Shown: one piece after another, positions 45,348 through 55,906 of the stretch
Numbering within the stretch: position 1 is the stretch's first letter
Layout: every line of letters starts with the position of its first letter
Assembly: GCA_017465605.1 (NCBI GenBank)
Contig: JAFTVW010000007.1
Location: forward strand, 1 to 64,000
Reading direction: 5' to 3'
From: Alistipes sp.
Lineage (GTDB): Bacteria; Bacteroidota; Bacteroidia; Bacteroidales; Rikenellaceae
DNA length: 64,000 nt
Translations under genes and position numbers: made by a program
The notes under the pieces: generated by a model
Databases searched by the model: none
The model's input: only the letters and a program-made list of their open reading frames with translations
Told to the model about the DNA's origin: nothing

Positions 45348-46817
45348 ATGTTGGCACGTCATTTCGCAGCGGTTGATTTGGGCGCAACAAGCGGCCGCGT
45401 AATATTGGCAACTATTGCCGAAGGCAAAATATCGATGGAGGAGATTCATCGTTTTGCCGACCCTATAATTCAGATGCAAGGTCATTTCTATTGGGATTTC
45501 CCCGCAATATATAAGTCGGTTGTGGAGGGTTTGGCTATCATAGCATCTCGCGGAGTTAAAATTGAGTCGATTGGAATAGATACTTGGGGCGTTGATTTCG
45601 CACTATTTGGCAAAGATGGAGCTCTGCTCCGACTACCCTATTGTTATCGTGATCCACATACCACCAATGCTCCCGAGGAGTTCTTCAAGCGTATGCCTCG
45701 CAAAGAGTTGTATGAAAAGACTGGTATTCAGATTATGAATTTCAACTCGGTCTTCCAACTTGATACACTTCGCCGAAACAGTTGTTCTGCATTGGAGGCA
45801 GCCGAGAAGATTTTGTTTGTTCCCGATGCGTTGGCTTATCTGCTTACGGGTGAGCAGGTTACGGAATATACCATTGCTTCGACTGCTCAGATGATTGACC
45901 CACGAACAAAAATGTGGGACGAAGATATTTTGGCAATGCTTGACCTGTCGGCCGATAAGTTTGGTCGTATGGTAATGCCCGGAGAGAAGATTGGAGTGCT
46001 TACTGCGGAGGTGCAACGCCTTACGGGGCTTGATGCAGTGCCTGTTGTGGCAGTTGCAAGCCACGATACGGGTTCGGCAGTGGCTGCTGTGCCTGCCGAA
46101 GATGAGAATTATGCCTACCTAAGTTCGGGTACTTGGTCGCTTATGGGCATTGAATCGGCAGAGCCAATCATCTCGGAGCGTAGTTTTGAGTTGAACTTTA
46201 CCAATGAGGGCGGTATTGAGGGTACAATTCGAGTGCTTAAAAATATATGCGGTATGTGGTTGTTGGAGCGTTGCCGTGCCGAGTGGCCAGAGATGGGATA
46301 TGCCGAGCTGATTGCCGCCGCAGAGAGTGAGCAACCTTTCCGCTCGTTGATTAATCCCGATGCGACGTGTTTTGCTAATCCCGAATCAATGACAAAGGCA
46401 ATTGTTGATTATTGTAATGCAACCAAGCAACCAGCACCCGAAAATGTGGGTCAATTTGTACGTTGTATCTTTGAGTCACTGGCATTGCGTTATCGTCAGG
46501 TTGTGGAGATGCTTCGTGAATTGTCGCCCGTTGCTATCGAGCGTTTGTATGTGATAGGCGGAGGTGCGCGAAATCAGATGTTGAATCAATCATCGGCCAA
46601 TGCTATCGGAATTCCAGTTGAGACGGGCTCGTCGGAATCTACCGCAGTTGGTAATGTGATGATGCAGGCAAAGTGGGCAGGAGTTGTGCAGACAATTACC
46701 GAGATGCGTCAAATGATTCGTGAGTCGCTTGCCGATGGAAAGAGATATGAGCCACAGGATAGCGATGTGTGGAGTGCGGCATATGAAAAATATCTCAGCA
46801 TCTATAAAGAGTTGTAA
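45348..46817 (+). CDS. rhaB: Rhamnulokinase
   Basis: A 489-residue FGGY-family kinase phosphorylating L-rhamnulose at C1. N-terminal phosphate loop A-V-D-L-G-A-T-S-G-R, then G-I-D-T-W-G-V-D-F-A-L typical of RhaB. S-S-G-T-W-S-L-M-G at the domain junction and the C-terminal I-G-G-G-A-R-N are typical of the fold. Length matches E. coli RhaB (489). First gene of the operon rhaB - GH78 - rhaA - rhaT - rhaD - rhaR. Confidence 0.96.
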   Translation: MLARHFAAVDLGATSGRVILATIAEGKISMEEIHRFADPIIQMQGHFYWDFPAIYKSVVEGLAIIASRGVKIESIGIDTWGVDFALFGKDGALLRLPYCYRDPHTTNAPEEFFKRMPRKELYEKTGIQIMNFNSVFQLDTLRRNSCSALEAAEKILFVPDALAYLLTGEQVTEYTIASTAQMIDPRTKMWDEDILAMLDLSADKFGRMVMPGEKIGVLTAEVQRLTGLDAVPVVAVASHDTGSAVAAVPAEDENYAYLSSGTWSLMGIESAEPIISERSFELNFTNEGGIEGTIRVLKNICGMWLLERCRAEWPEMGYAELIAAAESEQPFRSLINPDATCFANPESMTKAIVDYCNATKQPAPENVGQFVRCIFESLALRYRQVVEMLRELSPVAIERLYVIGGGARNQMLNQSSANAIGIPVETGSSESTAVGNVMMQAKWAGVVQTITEMRQMIRESLADGKRYEPQDSDVWSAAYEKYLSIYKEL

Positions 46818-46869
46818 ATTAAGGATAAAGCGATTTTACTTGAAGTGATACTTTAATATGTGAATAACG

Positions 46870-48681
46870 ATGAGAATACGTTTTTTTAGGATAGTGCAAT
46901 TTGCCGTTTTGTCTGCTTTGATGCTTGCGGTGGGTTGCGTGCAGAGTGGACAGTCGCAGTGTGATGCGTCGTGCGAAAAATGCGAAAACAATCAAATAGA
47001 TACTCGCGTGAGAGAATATCTTTCACCAGTGAAAATCTTGTGGACTCAAAATTCGGAACTGATATCGAATGTCGATTATCTTTTGCGTAAGGGTAATGGT
47101 CAGGCTGATTTGACTAATAGCCATATATGCGTGATGAAGAGTACTGCAAAGGAGCACCCTGCCGTACTGCTCGATTTTGGACGAGAGCTACAAGGTGGAT
47201 TGCAGATTGTAACGGGTATGCCAGCGAGCCACAATCCTGTGCGTATTAGAGTTCGTTTTGGTGAGTCGGCCAGCGAGGCGATGTGTGAGATTGACGGAAA
47301 GAATGGAGCGACTAATGACCACGCTGTGCGTGATTTCGAGACTACTCTACCGTGGCTTGGAGTGAAGGAGATGGGTAATTCGGGCTATCGTTTTGTGCGT
47401 ATTGATTTGCTTGATGACAATGCAGAGTTGCATTTGAAGGAGGTGCGCGCTATATCTGTGTATAGAGATTTGCCATATCGAGGCTCTTTTAAGTGTAACG
47501 ATGAGCGACTTAATAAGATTTGGCAAACGGGGGCTTACACCGTACACCTCAATATGCAGGAGTATTTGTGGGACGGAATCAAGCGTGACCGTTTGGTGTG
47601 GATGGGTGATTTGCACCCTGAAATTATGACCGTAAGCCACGTCTTTGGCTACAATGATGTTGTGCCTAAGAGTTTGGATTTGGCGCGTGATATTACCCCA
47701 CTTCCGAATTGGATGAGTGGAATGTACACCTATTCTATTTGGTGGGTAATTATTCAGCGTGATTGGTACTATTTTCACGGTGATAAAGAGTATCTCAATG
47801 AGCAACGAGATTATCTCGTCGGTCTGTTGGATATTCTTTTGAGAAAAGTTGATGATAAGGGCTTTGAGACAAGTGGCGGAGGATTCCTTGATTGGCCCTC
47901 AAATGCCAATAAACCTGCTATGCAGGCAGGTACACAAGCCCTGATGATGATAGCTATGAATTCTGCTCGTCAGTTGTGTGAAGTGCTTGGAGAGGAGGAA
48001 ATGGCAAAGCGTTGTGGCGAGTGCTATGATAAGATGGTTGCAGCCTCTGCGGCAGTTTGCGAGCGATACTTTAAGAGCGCACAAGAACCTACTGCGCCGG
48101 GTAGTAAACAAGGTGCTTCGCTTTTGGCTTTGGCTGGTGCGTTAGACGCCAAGAAGGCTAACGACGAGGTGTTGCAGGTGGGTGGCCCACGAGGTTTCTC
48201 TACTTTCTATGGCTATTATATGTTGGAGGCTATGGCAAAAGCTGGCAACTACGAGGGTGCAATGGACGTTATTCGTAATTTCTGGGGTGCTATGCTCGAT
48301 ATGGGTGCTACCACGTTCTGGGAGGATTTCAATGTTGATTGGATAGAAAATGCTGCTCCGATAGATGCACTTGTGCCAGAGGGTAAGAAGGATATTCACG
48401 GCGATTTTGGTGCATATTGCTACAAGGGATTCCGTCATAGCTTGTGTCACGGCTGGGCATCAGGCCCAACGTCGTGGTTGAGCCGCCACGTTTTGGGTGT
48501 AGAGGTTGTAGAGCCCGGCTGCAAGGTAGTTCGTATTGCTCCTAATTTGGGTGATTTGGAGTGGGCCGAAGGTAGCTTCCCAACTCCATATGGCGATATA
48601 AAAGTTTCGCACAAGAAGGGTACTGATGGTAAGGTAACGTCGAAGATTGATGCTCCGAAGGGTGTTAAGATTATTCGATAG
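46870..48681 (+). CDS. Alpha-L-rhamnosidase-like lipoprotein (GH78-type)
   Basis: A 603-residue lipoprotein (L-M-L-A-V-G-C, Cys 23). An N-terminal beta domain (about 30-210) is followed by an (alpha/alpha)6 barrel with the GH78-like catalytic entry D-G-I-K-R-D-R-L-V-W-M-G-D-L. Conserved Trp/Asp/Glu segments follow (W-W-V-I-I-Q-R-D-W, F-L-D-W-P, F-W-E-D-F) and a C-terminal beta sandwich ends it. Shorter than many GH78 enzymes (over 900) since extra N-terminal modules are absent. It should release L-rhamnose from glycans for the pathway around it; exact linkage unknown. Confidence 0.85.
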   Translation: MRIRFFRIVQFAVLSALMLAVGCVQSGQSQCDASCEKCENNQIDTRVREYLSPVKILWTQNSELISNVDYLLRKGNGQADLTNSHICVMKSTAKEHPAVLLDFGRELQGGLQIVTGMPASHNPVRIRVRFGESASEAMCEIDGKNGATNDHAVRDFETTLPWLGVKEMGNSGYRFVRIDLLDDNAELHLKEVRAISVYRDLPYRGSFKCNDERLNKIWQTGAYTVHLNMQEYLWDGIKRDRLVWMGDLHPEIMTVSHVFGYNDVVPKSLDLARDITPLPNWMSGMYTYSIWWVIIQRDWYYFHGDKEYLNEQRDYLVGLLDILLRKVDDKGFETSGGGFLDWPSNANKPAMQAGTQALMMIAMNSARQLCEVLGEEEMAKRCGECYDKMVAASAAVCERYFKSAQEPTAPGSKQGASLLALAGALDAKKANDEVLQVGGPRGFSTFYGYYMLEAMAKAGNYEGAMDVIRNFWGAMLDMGATTFWEDFNVDWIENAAPIDALVPEGKKDIHGDFGAYCYKGFRHSLCHGWASGPTSWLSRHVLGVEVVEPGCKVVRIAPNLGDLEWAEGSFPTPYGDIKVSHKKGTDGKVTSKIDAPKGVKIIR

Positions 48682-48762
48682 TTGAGTTAATCAGCGTGGC
48701 TATCAATGATGAAAACGGAAGTGAATAAAATTATAATTATTAACAATAAAACGTATAAGAAA

Positions 48763-50019
48763 ATGAAAAAAGAGTTGATTGAAAAAGCTTATGAGCTTGC
48801 AAAAGAGCGTTATGCAGCTATTGGTGTTGATACAGATGCTGCTATGGAGACTTTGCAGAACGTGCAGTTGTCGTTGCACTGCTGGCAGGCTGACGATGTG
48901 AATGGTTTTGAGGACGCAGGTGCGCTTACGGGAGGTATTCAAACTACGGGTAACTACCCTGGTCGCGCTCGCAATATCGAGGAGTTGCGCGATGATATCA
49001 AGATGGCTACTTCGCTTATTCCCGGTAAGCATCGTTTGAGCTTGCACGCCAGCTATGCTGATTTCCGCGAGACAGGCGTGGTTGATCGTGACCAGCTTGA
49101 ACCCAAGCACTTCGAGAGCTGGATTCAGTGGGCAGCCGAGAATGGAATGAAACTCGACTTTAACTCAACATCATTCTCTCACCCCAAGAGCGAGGATTTG
49201 ACTTTGGCAAGCCCTAAGGAGGATATTCGTAAGTTCTGGGTTGAGCATACCAAGCGTTGCCGCGCTATTGCAGAGGAGATGGGTCGTCGTCAGGGTGATC
49301 CTGCAATCTTGAATATTTGGGTTCACGATGGTTCGAAGGATATTACCGTTAATCGTATGGCATATCGCGCTAATTTGAAACGCTCGTTGGACGAGATTTT
49401 GGAGACTAAGTACGAGAATATGAAGGATTGCGTTGAGTCGAAGGTCTTTGGTATCGGTTTGGAGAGCTATACTGTCGGTAGCAACGATTTCTATATCGCT
49501 TATGCTGCTCAGAATGGCAAGATTGTAACTCTTGATACAGGCCACTTCCACCCAACCGAGAGTATTGCAGATAAGATGTCATCTTTGTTGCTCTTCACTC
49601 CTGAGGTGATGTTGCACGTTAGTCGTCCTGTACGTTGGGATTCTGACCACGTTACAATCATCAACGACGAGACTTTGGATTTGACTAAGGAGATTGTACG
49701 TTGCAATGCATTGGATAAGGTGCATATCGGTTTGGATTACTTCGATGCTTCGATTAATCGCATTGGTGCTTATGTTATTGGTGCGCGTGCTACTCAGAAG
49801 TGTTTGTTGCAGGCTTTGTTAGAGCCATTGAAGACTTTGCGCGAGTATGAGGCTGAGGGTAAGGGCTTCGAGCGTTTGGCTCTGTTGGAGGAGTGTAAGT
49901 CGTTGCCTTGGAACGCAGTGTGGGATATGTTCTGTATGCGTAATGGTGTGCCTGTTGGCGAGGAGTTTATTGCAGACGTGAACAAGTACGAGGCTGAGGT
50001 TACATCGAAGCGAGTATAA
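48763..50019 (+). CDS. rhaA: L-rhamnose isomerase
   Basis: A 418-residue enzyme (E. coli RhaA 419) turning L-rhamnose into L-rhamnulose. Visible family blocks: Q-L-S-L-H-C-W-Q-A-D-D-V-N-G-F near residue 35, L-N-I-W-V-H-D-G-S-K-D, G-L-E-S-Y-T-V-G-S and D-T-G-H-F-H-P-T-E with metal ligands. The ATG at 48763 restores the usual N-terminus (M-K-K-E-L-I-E); a longer frame starts at 48706 with an atypical extension. Confidence 0.97.
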   Translation: MKKELIEKAYELAKERYAAIGVDTDAAMETLQNVQLSLHCWQADDVNGFEDAGALTGGIQTTGNYPGRARNIEELRDDIKMATSLIPGKHRLSLHASYADFRETGVVDRDQLEPKHFESWIQWAAENGMKLDFNSTSFSHPKSEDLTLASPKEDIRKFWVEHTKRCRAIAEEMGRRQGDPAILNIWVHDGSKDITVNRMAYRANLKRSLDEILETKYENMKDCVESKVFGIGLESYTVGSNDFYIAYAAQNGKIVTLDTGHFHPTESIADKMSSLLLFTPEVMLHVSRPVRWDSDHVTIINDETLDLTKEIVRCNALDKVHIGLDYFDASINRIGAYVIGARATQKCLLQALLEPLKTLREYEAEGKGFERLALLEECKSLPWNAVWDMFCMRNGVPVGEEFIADVNKYEAEVTSKRV

Positions 50020-50066
50020 TTCGTGTGTAATTATTCTAAAATACGGAAATTCTAAAATACGGACTT

Positions 50067-51080
50067 ATGGAGATTATAATCGGTCTGTTGATTATTGCGG
50101 TGGGTGCATTTTGCCAATCGAGCAGCTATGTACCTATCAATAAAATAAAGAGTTGGAGCTGGGAGTCGTATTGGCTCATTCAGGGTGTGTTTGCGTGGCT
50201 CGTATTCCCTATTTTGGGAGCTATGCTGGCTGTCCCCGAAGGCCGCTCTTTGTGGGAGCTATATGCTGCATATCCTGCTGAAAGTGCGCTTACTGCACTC
50301 TTTGGTGTGTTGTGGGGCGTGGGAGGTTTGACCTTCGGTCTTTCGATGCGTTATTTGGGTGTGGCTTTGGGCCAATCTATCGCTTTGGGAACTTGTGCGG
50401 GATTGGGAACAATCCTTACTCCCCTATTGTTGGGTCGCCCGGGTGATTTGACTACGGCTGTGGTGGCAGGAGTTGTTGTTACTCTGCTCGGTATTGCTGT
50501 AATCGGTGTGGCTGGACATATGAAGTCGCAGTCGCTATCAGATGAGGAGAAGCAGGCCGCAGTGAAGGATTTTAACTTTACCAAAGGTATTGCTGTTGCT
50601 CTGCTGGCTGGTTTTATGAGTGCTTGTTTTAGCATTGGTTTGGGCTTTGGTGAGCCACTCAATTTTGGTGATGCTACGGCTGATATCTATAAGACTCTCC
50701 CCGCAACCTTTATGGTTACATTGGGAGGTTTCTTGACCAATGCCGTTTATTGCATTTATCAGAATGTTCGCAACAAGAGCTTTGTTGATTATGGTAAGGG
50801 CGAATTGTGGGTGAATAATCTATTGTTCTGCGCTTTGGCGGGTGTGCTTTGGTATAGCCAATTCTTTGGATTGAGCTTGGGTAAAGGCTTCTTGACTTCA
50901 TCGCTCGCGCTGCTTACGTTCAGCTGGTGTATTTTGATGGCTTTGAACGTGGTCTTTTCAAATGTGTGGGGAATTATCCTCAAAGAGTGGAAAGGCTGCT
51001 CAAAAAAGACTATTGCAGTATTGGTGGCAGGAATCCTGATTCTTATTTTGAGCTCATTCTTGCCTGAAATTTTGAAGTAA
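50067..51080 (+). CDS. rhaT: L-rhamnose/proton symporter
   Basis: A 337-residue membrane protein with ten hydrophobic segments, as in RhaT. Family features: W-S-W-E-S-Y-W-L-I-Q-G near residue 27, W-G-V-G-G-L-T-F-G-L-S-M-R-Y-L-G, and a charged central loop (about 150-170). Length is close to E. coli RhaT (344). Imports L-rhamnose across the inner membrane. Between rhaA and rhaD in the operon. Confidence 0.95.
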   Translation: MEIIIGLLIIAVGAFCQSSSYVPINKIKSWSWESYWLIQGVFAWLVFPILGAMLAVPEGRSLWELYAAYPAESALTALFGVLWGVGGLTFGLSMRYLGVALGQSIALGTCAGLGTILTPLLLGRPGDLTTAVVAGVVVTLLGIAVIGVAGHMKSQSLSDEEKQAAVKDFNFTKGIAVALLAGFMSACFSIGLGFGEPLNFGDATADIYKTLPATFMVTLGGFLTNAVYCIYQNVRNKSFVDYGKGELWVNNLLFCALAGVLWYSQFFGLSLGKGFLTSSLALLTFSWCILMALNVVFSNVWGIILKEWKGCSKKTIAVLVAGILILILSSFLPEILK

Positions 51081-51144
51081 ACGTGTGGCGGGCGGGATCT
51101 CTATCGGGGTCTCGCTCGTGATTGTTTGATTAAAAACAAAAAAT

Positions 51145-51954
51145 ATGAAATCTATACTTGAAGGCCGTGAGGCGTTGGCTCGTGAAGTTGAGCAGGTGGC
51201 CGAAGTTGCTGGTTATCTGTGGCAAAAAGGTTGGGCTGAGCGTAATGGCGGAAATATTACGGTTAATGTTACCGAGTTTGTTGATGATGAGATTTGCAAG
51301 ATGCCAGCCATTGCCGAGCCTGTTGCATTGGGTGCAGTGTTGGAGAATTTGAAAGGTTGTTATTTCTTCTGCAAGGGAACAAACAAGCGTATGCGCGATT
51401 TGGCACGCCGACCAATGGAGAACGGCTCGTTTATTCGTATTACGGAGGATTGTGCGCATTATGAAATCATAGCAGATAATCCCGTTAAACCTACATCTGA
51501 GTTGCCATCGCATTTGGCTATGCATAACTATCTGCTTGGTAAGGGTGTGCCATACAAGGCGGCTCTGCATACTCACCCTATTGAACTTGTTGCTATGTCG
51601 CATACCGATAAGTTTTTGGAGAAAGATGTGCTTACCAATCTGTTGTGGAGTATGATTCCCGAAACTAAGGCTTTTTGTCCTCGTGGATTGGGTATTGTGC
51701 CATATCAGTTGCCCGGCTCACAAATGTTGGCCGATGCTACAATTGCTTTGCTTGATGACTATGATGTAACGTTGTGGGAAAAGCACGGTGTGTGTGCGGT
51801 CGGTGTCGATATTATGGAGGCTTTCGACCAAGTTGACGTACTCAATAAATCGGCTCAGATTTACATCAATGCCAAATGTATGGGTTACGAGCCCGATGGA
51901 ATGTCGCAAGAGCAGATGCAAGAGATGACAAAAGCGTTTAATTTGCCAAAATAG
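51145..51954 (+). CDS. rhaD: Rhamnulose-1-phosphate aldolase
   Basis: A 269-residue class II (zinc) aldolase cleaving rhamnulose-1-phosphate to dihydroxyacetone phosphate and L-lactaldehyde. Visible: R-N-G-G-N-I-T-V-N-V, S-E-L-P-S-H-L-A-M-H, and the zinc pair H-T-H-P-I-E; a third His lies in W-E-K-H-G-V. Length matches E. coli RhaD (274). Confidence 0.96.
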   Translation: MKSILEGREALAREVEQVAEVAGYLWQKGWAERNGGNITVNVTEFVDDEICKMPAIAEPVALGAVLENLKGCYFFCKGTNKRMRDLARRPMENGSFIRITEDCAHYEIIADNPVKPTSELPSHLAMHNYLLGKGVPYKAALHTHPIELVAMSHTDKFLEKDVLTNLLWSMIPETKAFCPRGLGIVPYQLPGSQMLADATIALLDDYDVTLWEKHGVCAVGVDIMEAFDQVDVLNKSAQIYINAKCMGYEPDGMSQEQMQEMTKAFNLPK

Positions 51955-51983
51955 ACGCACTCTGATACATTATTTATCTAGCA

Positions 51984-52883
51984 ATGAAGCAGCTCTCTTC
52001 GTCGCAAATACGTTTCCACTACCTTATCCCCAATCGTCTTGATGAGGAGTATGGTTGTACGGTAAGTACGGTGGGTATGCAGGTGATATCGGCCGATGAG
52101 GATTACCCCTCTAAGCAGCACCCGACGGGTTATATGTTTGACCCGTCGAGAGGTCGTATTTTGCAGGAATATCAGCTTGTATATATTGTTGATGGACGAG
52201 GTGAGTTTGTAAACGATACGGGTCGCCGAGAGGTGGTGAAAGGCTCGTTGATATTGTTGCGACCGGGTCGCTGGCATAGCTATAAACCGCATCGAAATTC
52301 AGGCTGGACTGAGTATTTTATAGGGTTTAGTGGCGTGATGGCAGATAGTGTTGTGGAGCGACTCTTTGCGGGTGAGGAGCAAGTCTATAACATTGGGCTA
52401 AACAGAGAGTTAGTGGATTTATATCAACAATCGATTGAGGTGGCTTCGTTGGCCCGACCTGCATCTCAGCAGTTGCTTTGCGGAGTGGTGATGCATATGC
52501 TGGGTATGGTCAACTTTTTTGTTCGTAATAACGCTCATTCCGTCGATAGGTTGGCACAGGTAATCGAACAGGCAAAGGCGATAATGCAGGAGCGGGTTTC
52601 GAGTAATATTAATCTCGAAGAGTTAGCCTCACAACTCAATGTTAGCTATTCGTGGTTTCGGAAGATATTTCGGGATTATACGGGTCACGCACCAGCACAC
52701 TATTTTATGCTGATGAAGTTGCGTCGTGCGCAATATCTGTTGGCTAATACTCAGGAGTCTATCAAGGAGATTGCTTATGTGTTGGGATTTAAGTCAACCG
52801 AGCATTTCTTTGTGACTTTTAAGCGTGTAACAGGTTTTACTCCAAATGTTTATCGCAAATTGTCGCTACCGGATAAGAGTTGA
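51984..52883 (+). CDS. AraC-family regulator of rhamnose use (RhaR-like)
   Basis: A 299-residue protein. An N-terminal cupin-like sensing domain (Y-Q-L-V-Y-I-V-D-G-R-G-E-F, L-L-R-P-G-R-W-H-S-Y) is followed by two HTH units: N-L-E-E-L-A-S-Q-L-N-V-S-Y-S-W-F and I-K-E-I-A-Y-V-L-G-F-K-S-T-E-H-F-F. As the last gene of the rha cluster, 29 bp after rhaD, it is probably the L-rhamnose-responsive activator, by analogy with RhaR of Bacteroides thetaiotaomicron. Confidence 0.85.
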   Translation: MKQLSSSQIRFHYLIPNRLDEEYGCTVSTVGMQVISADEDYPSKQHPTGYMFDPSRGRILQEYQLVYIVDGRGEFVNDTGRREVVKGSLILLRPGRWHSYKPHRNSGWTEYFIGFSGVMADSVVERLFAGEEQVYNIGLNRELVDLYQQSIEVASLARPASQQLLCGVVMHMLGMVNFFVRNNAHSVDRLAQVIEQAKAIMQERVSSNINLEELASQLNVSYSWFRKIFRDYTGHAPAHYFMLMKLRRAQYLLANTQESIKEIAYVLGFKSTEHFFVTFKRVTGFTPNVYRKLSLPDKS

Positions 52884-52912
52884 TGTAATGAGTAAAATAT
52901 GGTTTATAAAGT

Positions 52913-52950
52913 GAGGTTGTTGGTGATGATGCCGACAACCTCTTTTTTTT
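52913..52950 (+). terminator. Terminator of the rhamnose operon
   Basis: An 11-bp stem (gaggttgttgg / ccgacaacctc, one T-G pair) with an 8-nt loop and eight T residues, 29 bp after the regulator's stop. Confidence 0.92.
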
Positions 52951-52996
52951 GAGCATTATTTTGGTGGCGAAATATGATATATTTCGCAAAAATTTG

Positions 52997-53004
52997 TATA
53001 TTTG
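52997..53004 (+). promoter_or_regulatory. -7 element of the ftsE-like gene
   Basis: TATATTTG, 23 bp before the ATG at 53028. No -33 TTTG at standard spacing. Confidence 0.5.
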
Positions 53005-53027
53005 TATGTTTGAGCAATTCAATTACT

Positions 53028-53756
53028 ATGGAAAAAGGACGTACAGTTGTAGAACTTCGTGATGTGTCGATATACCATTCGGATAGCGATTCGGGGCGTG
53101 CGAGGTCGGCCGACGAACTTGTTTTGTCGGACGTTAATCTGAGTGTGTCGGAGGGTGAAATGGTCTATTTTATCGGTCGCGTCGGAAGTGGAAAAAGTAC
53201 CTTACTTAAAACTTTATATGCCGAGGTGCAACTGCTTGATGGTGAGGGGCGTGTTGTGGGTATGAACTTGCGTCGTTTGCGCCGCTCGGATATTCCCTAT
53301 CTGCGTCGAAGAATGGGTATTGTATTTCAAGATTATCAGTTGTTAGACGATAGAAATGTCTTCTACAATCTGTATGACGTGATGCGGGCTACGGGCTGGA
53401 AAAAGGATAGCGATATGCGTCGCCGAATTGATGAAGTTTTGTCGCTTGTAGATTTAGATAACAAAGCATATAAGATGCCACACGAACTATCGGGAGGAGA
53501 GCGTCAGCGTTTGGTGATTGCAAGGGCATTGATTAATTCTCCTCGATTGTTGTTGGCTGATGAGCCTACGGGAAATCTCGACCCTGTGACGGCTGACGAT
53601 ATTATGCGCTTGTTTAGAAAAATTGTGTCGAGGGGTTGCGCGGTGATTATGTCAACTCATAATACAGCACTTATCGAACAATACCCTGCTCGCACTCTGC
53701 TCTTTTCAAAGGGTAAAATTACAGAAATTGATGTTGCGGAGAGTTTTTCGCAATAA
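53028..53756 (+). CDS. ftsE: FtsE-like ABC transporter ATP-binding protein
   Basis: A 242-residue ABC ATPase. Walker A G-R-V-G-S-G-K-S-T, Q-loop V-F-Q-D-Y-Q-L-L-D-D-R, signature L-S-G-G-E-R-Q-R-L, Walker B L-L-L-A-D-E-P-T-G-N-L-D and H-loop S-T-H-N. The D-Y-Q-L-L-D-D-R-N-V-F-Y-N segment is typical of FtsE, which with FtsX controls peptidoglycan hydrolases at division. FtsX is not adjacent here; in Bacteroidota the pair is often split. The ATG at 53028 gives a normal FtsE N-terminus. Confidence 0.82.
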   Translation: MEKGRTVVELRDVSIYHSDSDSGRARSADELVLSDVNLSVSEGEMVYFIGRVGSGKSTLLKTLYAEVQLLDGEGRVVGMNLRRLRRSDIPYLRRRMGIVFQDYQLLDDRNVFYNLYDVMRATGWKKDSDMRRRIDEVLSLVDLDNKAYKMPHELSGGERQRLVIARALINSPRLLLADEPTGNLDPVTADDIMRLFRKIVSRGCAVIMSTHNTALIEQYPARTLLFSKGKITEIDVAESFSQ

Positions 53757-53801
53757 TTGATGAATAATTGAAGAAATATATCTCGAATCTACGATTCGTG
53801 A

Positions 53802-53833
53802 TTTGCAAAAAACATAAAAAAGAGCTATCTTTG
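53802..53833 (+). promoter_or_regulatory. Promoter of gyrB
   Basis: TTTG (53802-53805), a 20-nt spacer, then TATCTTTG (53826-53833), 35 bp before the ATG. Confidence 0.8.
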
Positions 53834-53859
53834 TACGTTTAATCAAGAAAAGACAATAA

Positions 53860-55830
<1,971 letters not shown>

Positions 55831-55850
55831 CAGCAGTTTGAATATAACAA

Positions 55851-55889
55851 AATGTCGGCCACTTCTTTCGAGGTGGCCGACATTGTTTT
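55851..55889. terminator. Terminator between gyrB and mutS
   Basis: A 15-bp stem (one T-G pair; arms 55851-55865 and 55870-55884), 4-nt loop (tttc), then gtttt; an A-rich stretch precedes it on the left, so it can serve both converging genes. Confidence 0.88.
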
Positions 55890-55906
55890 GAGAGTTAGAC
55901 GTTTCT

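Noticed and set aside
48706..48762. Longer N-terminus for rhamnose isomerase
   Set aside because: AT-rich extension with I-I-I-I-N-N-K not seen in the family; the ATG at 48763 gives 418 residues, as in E. coli.
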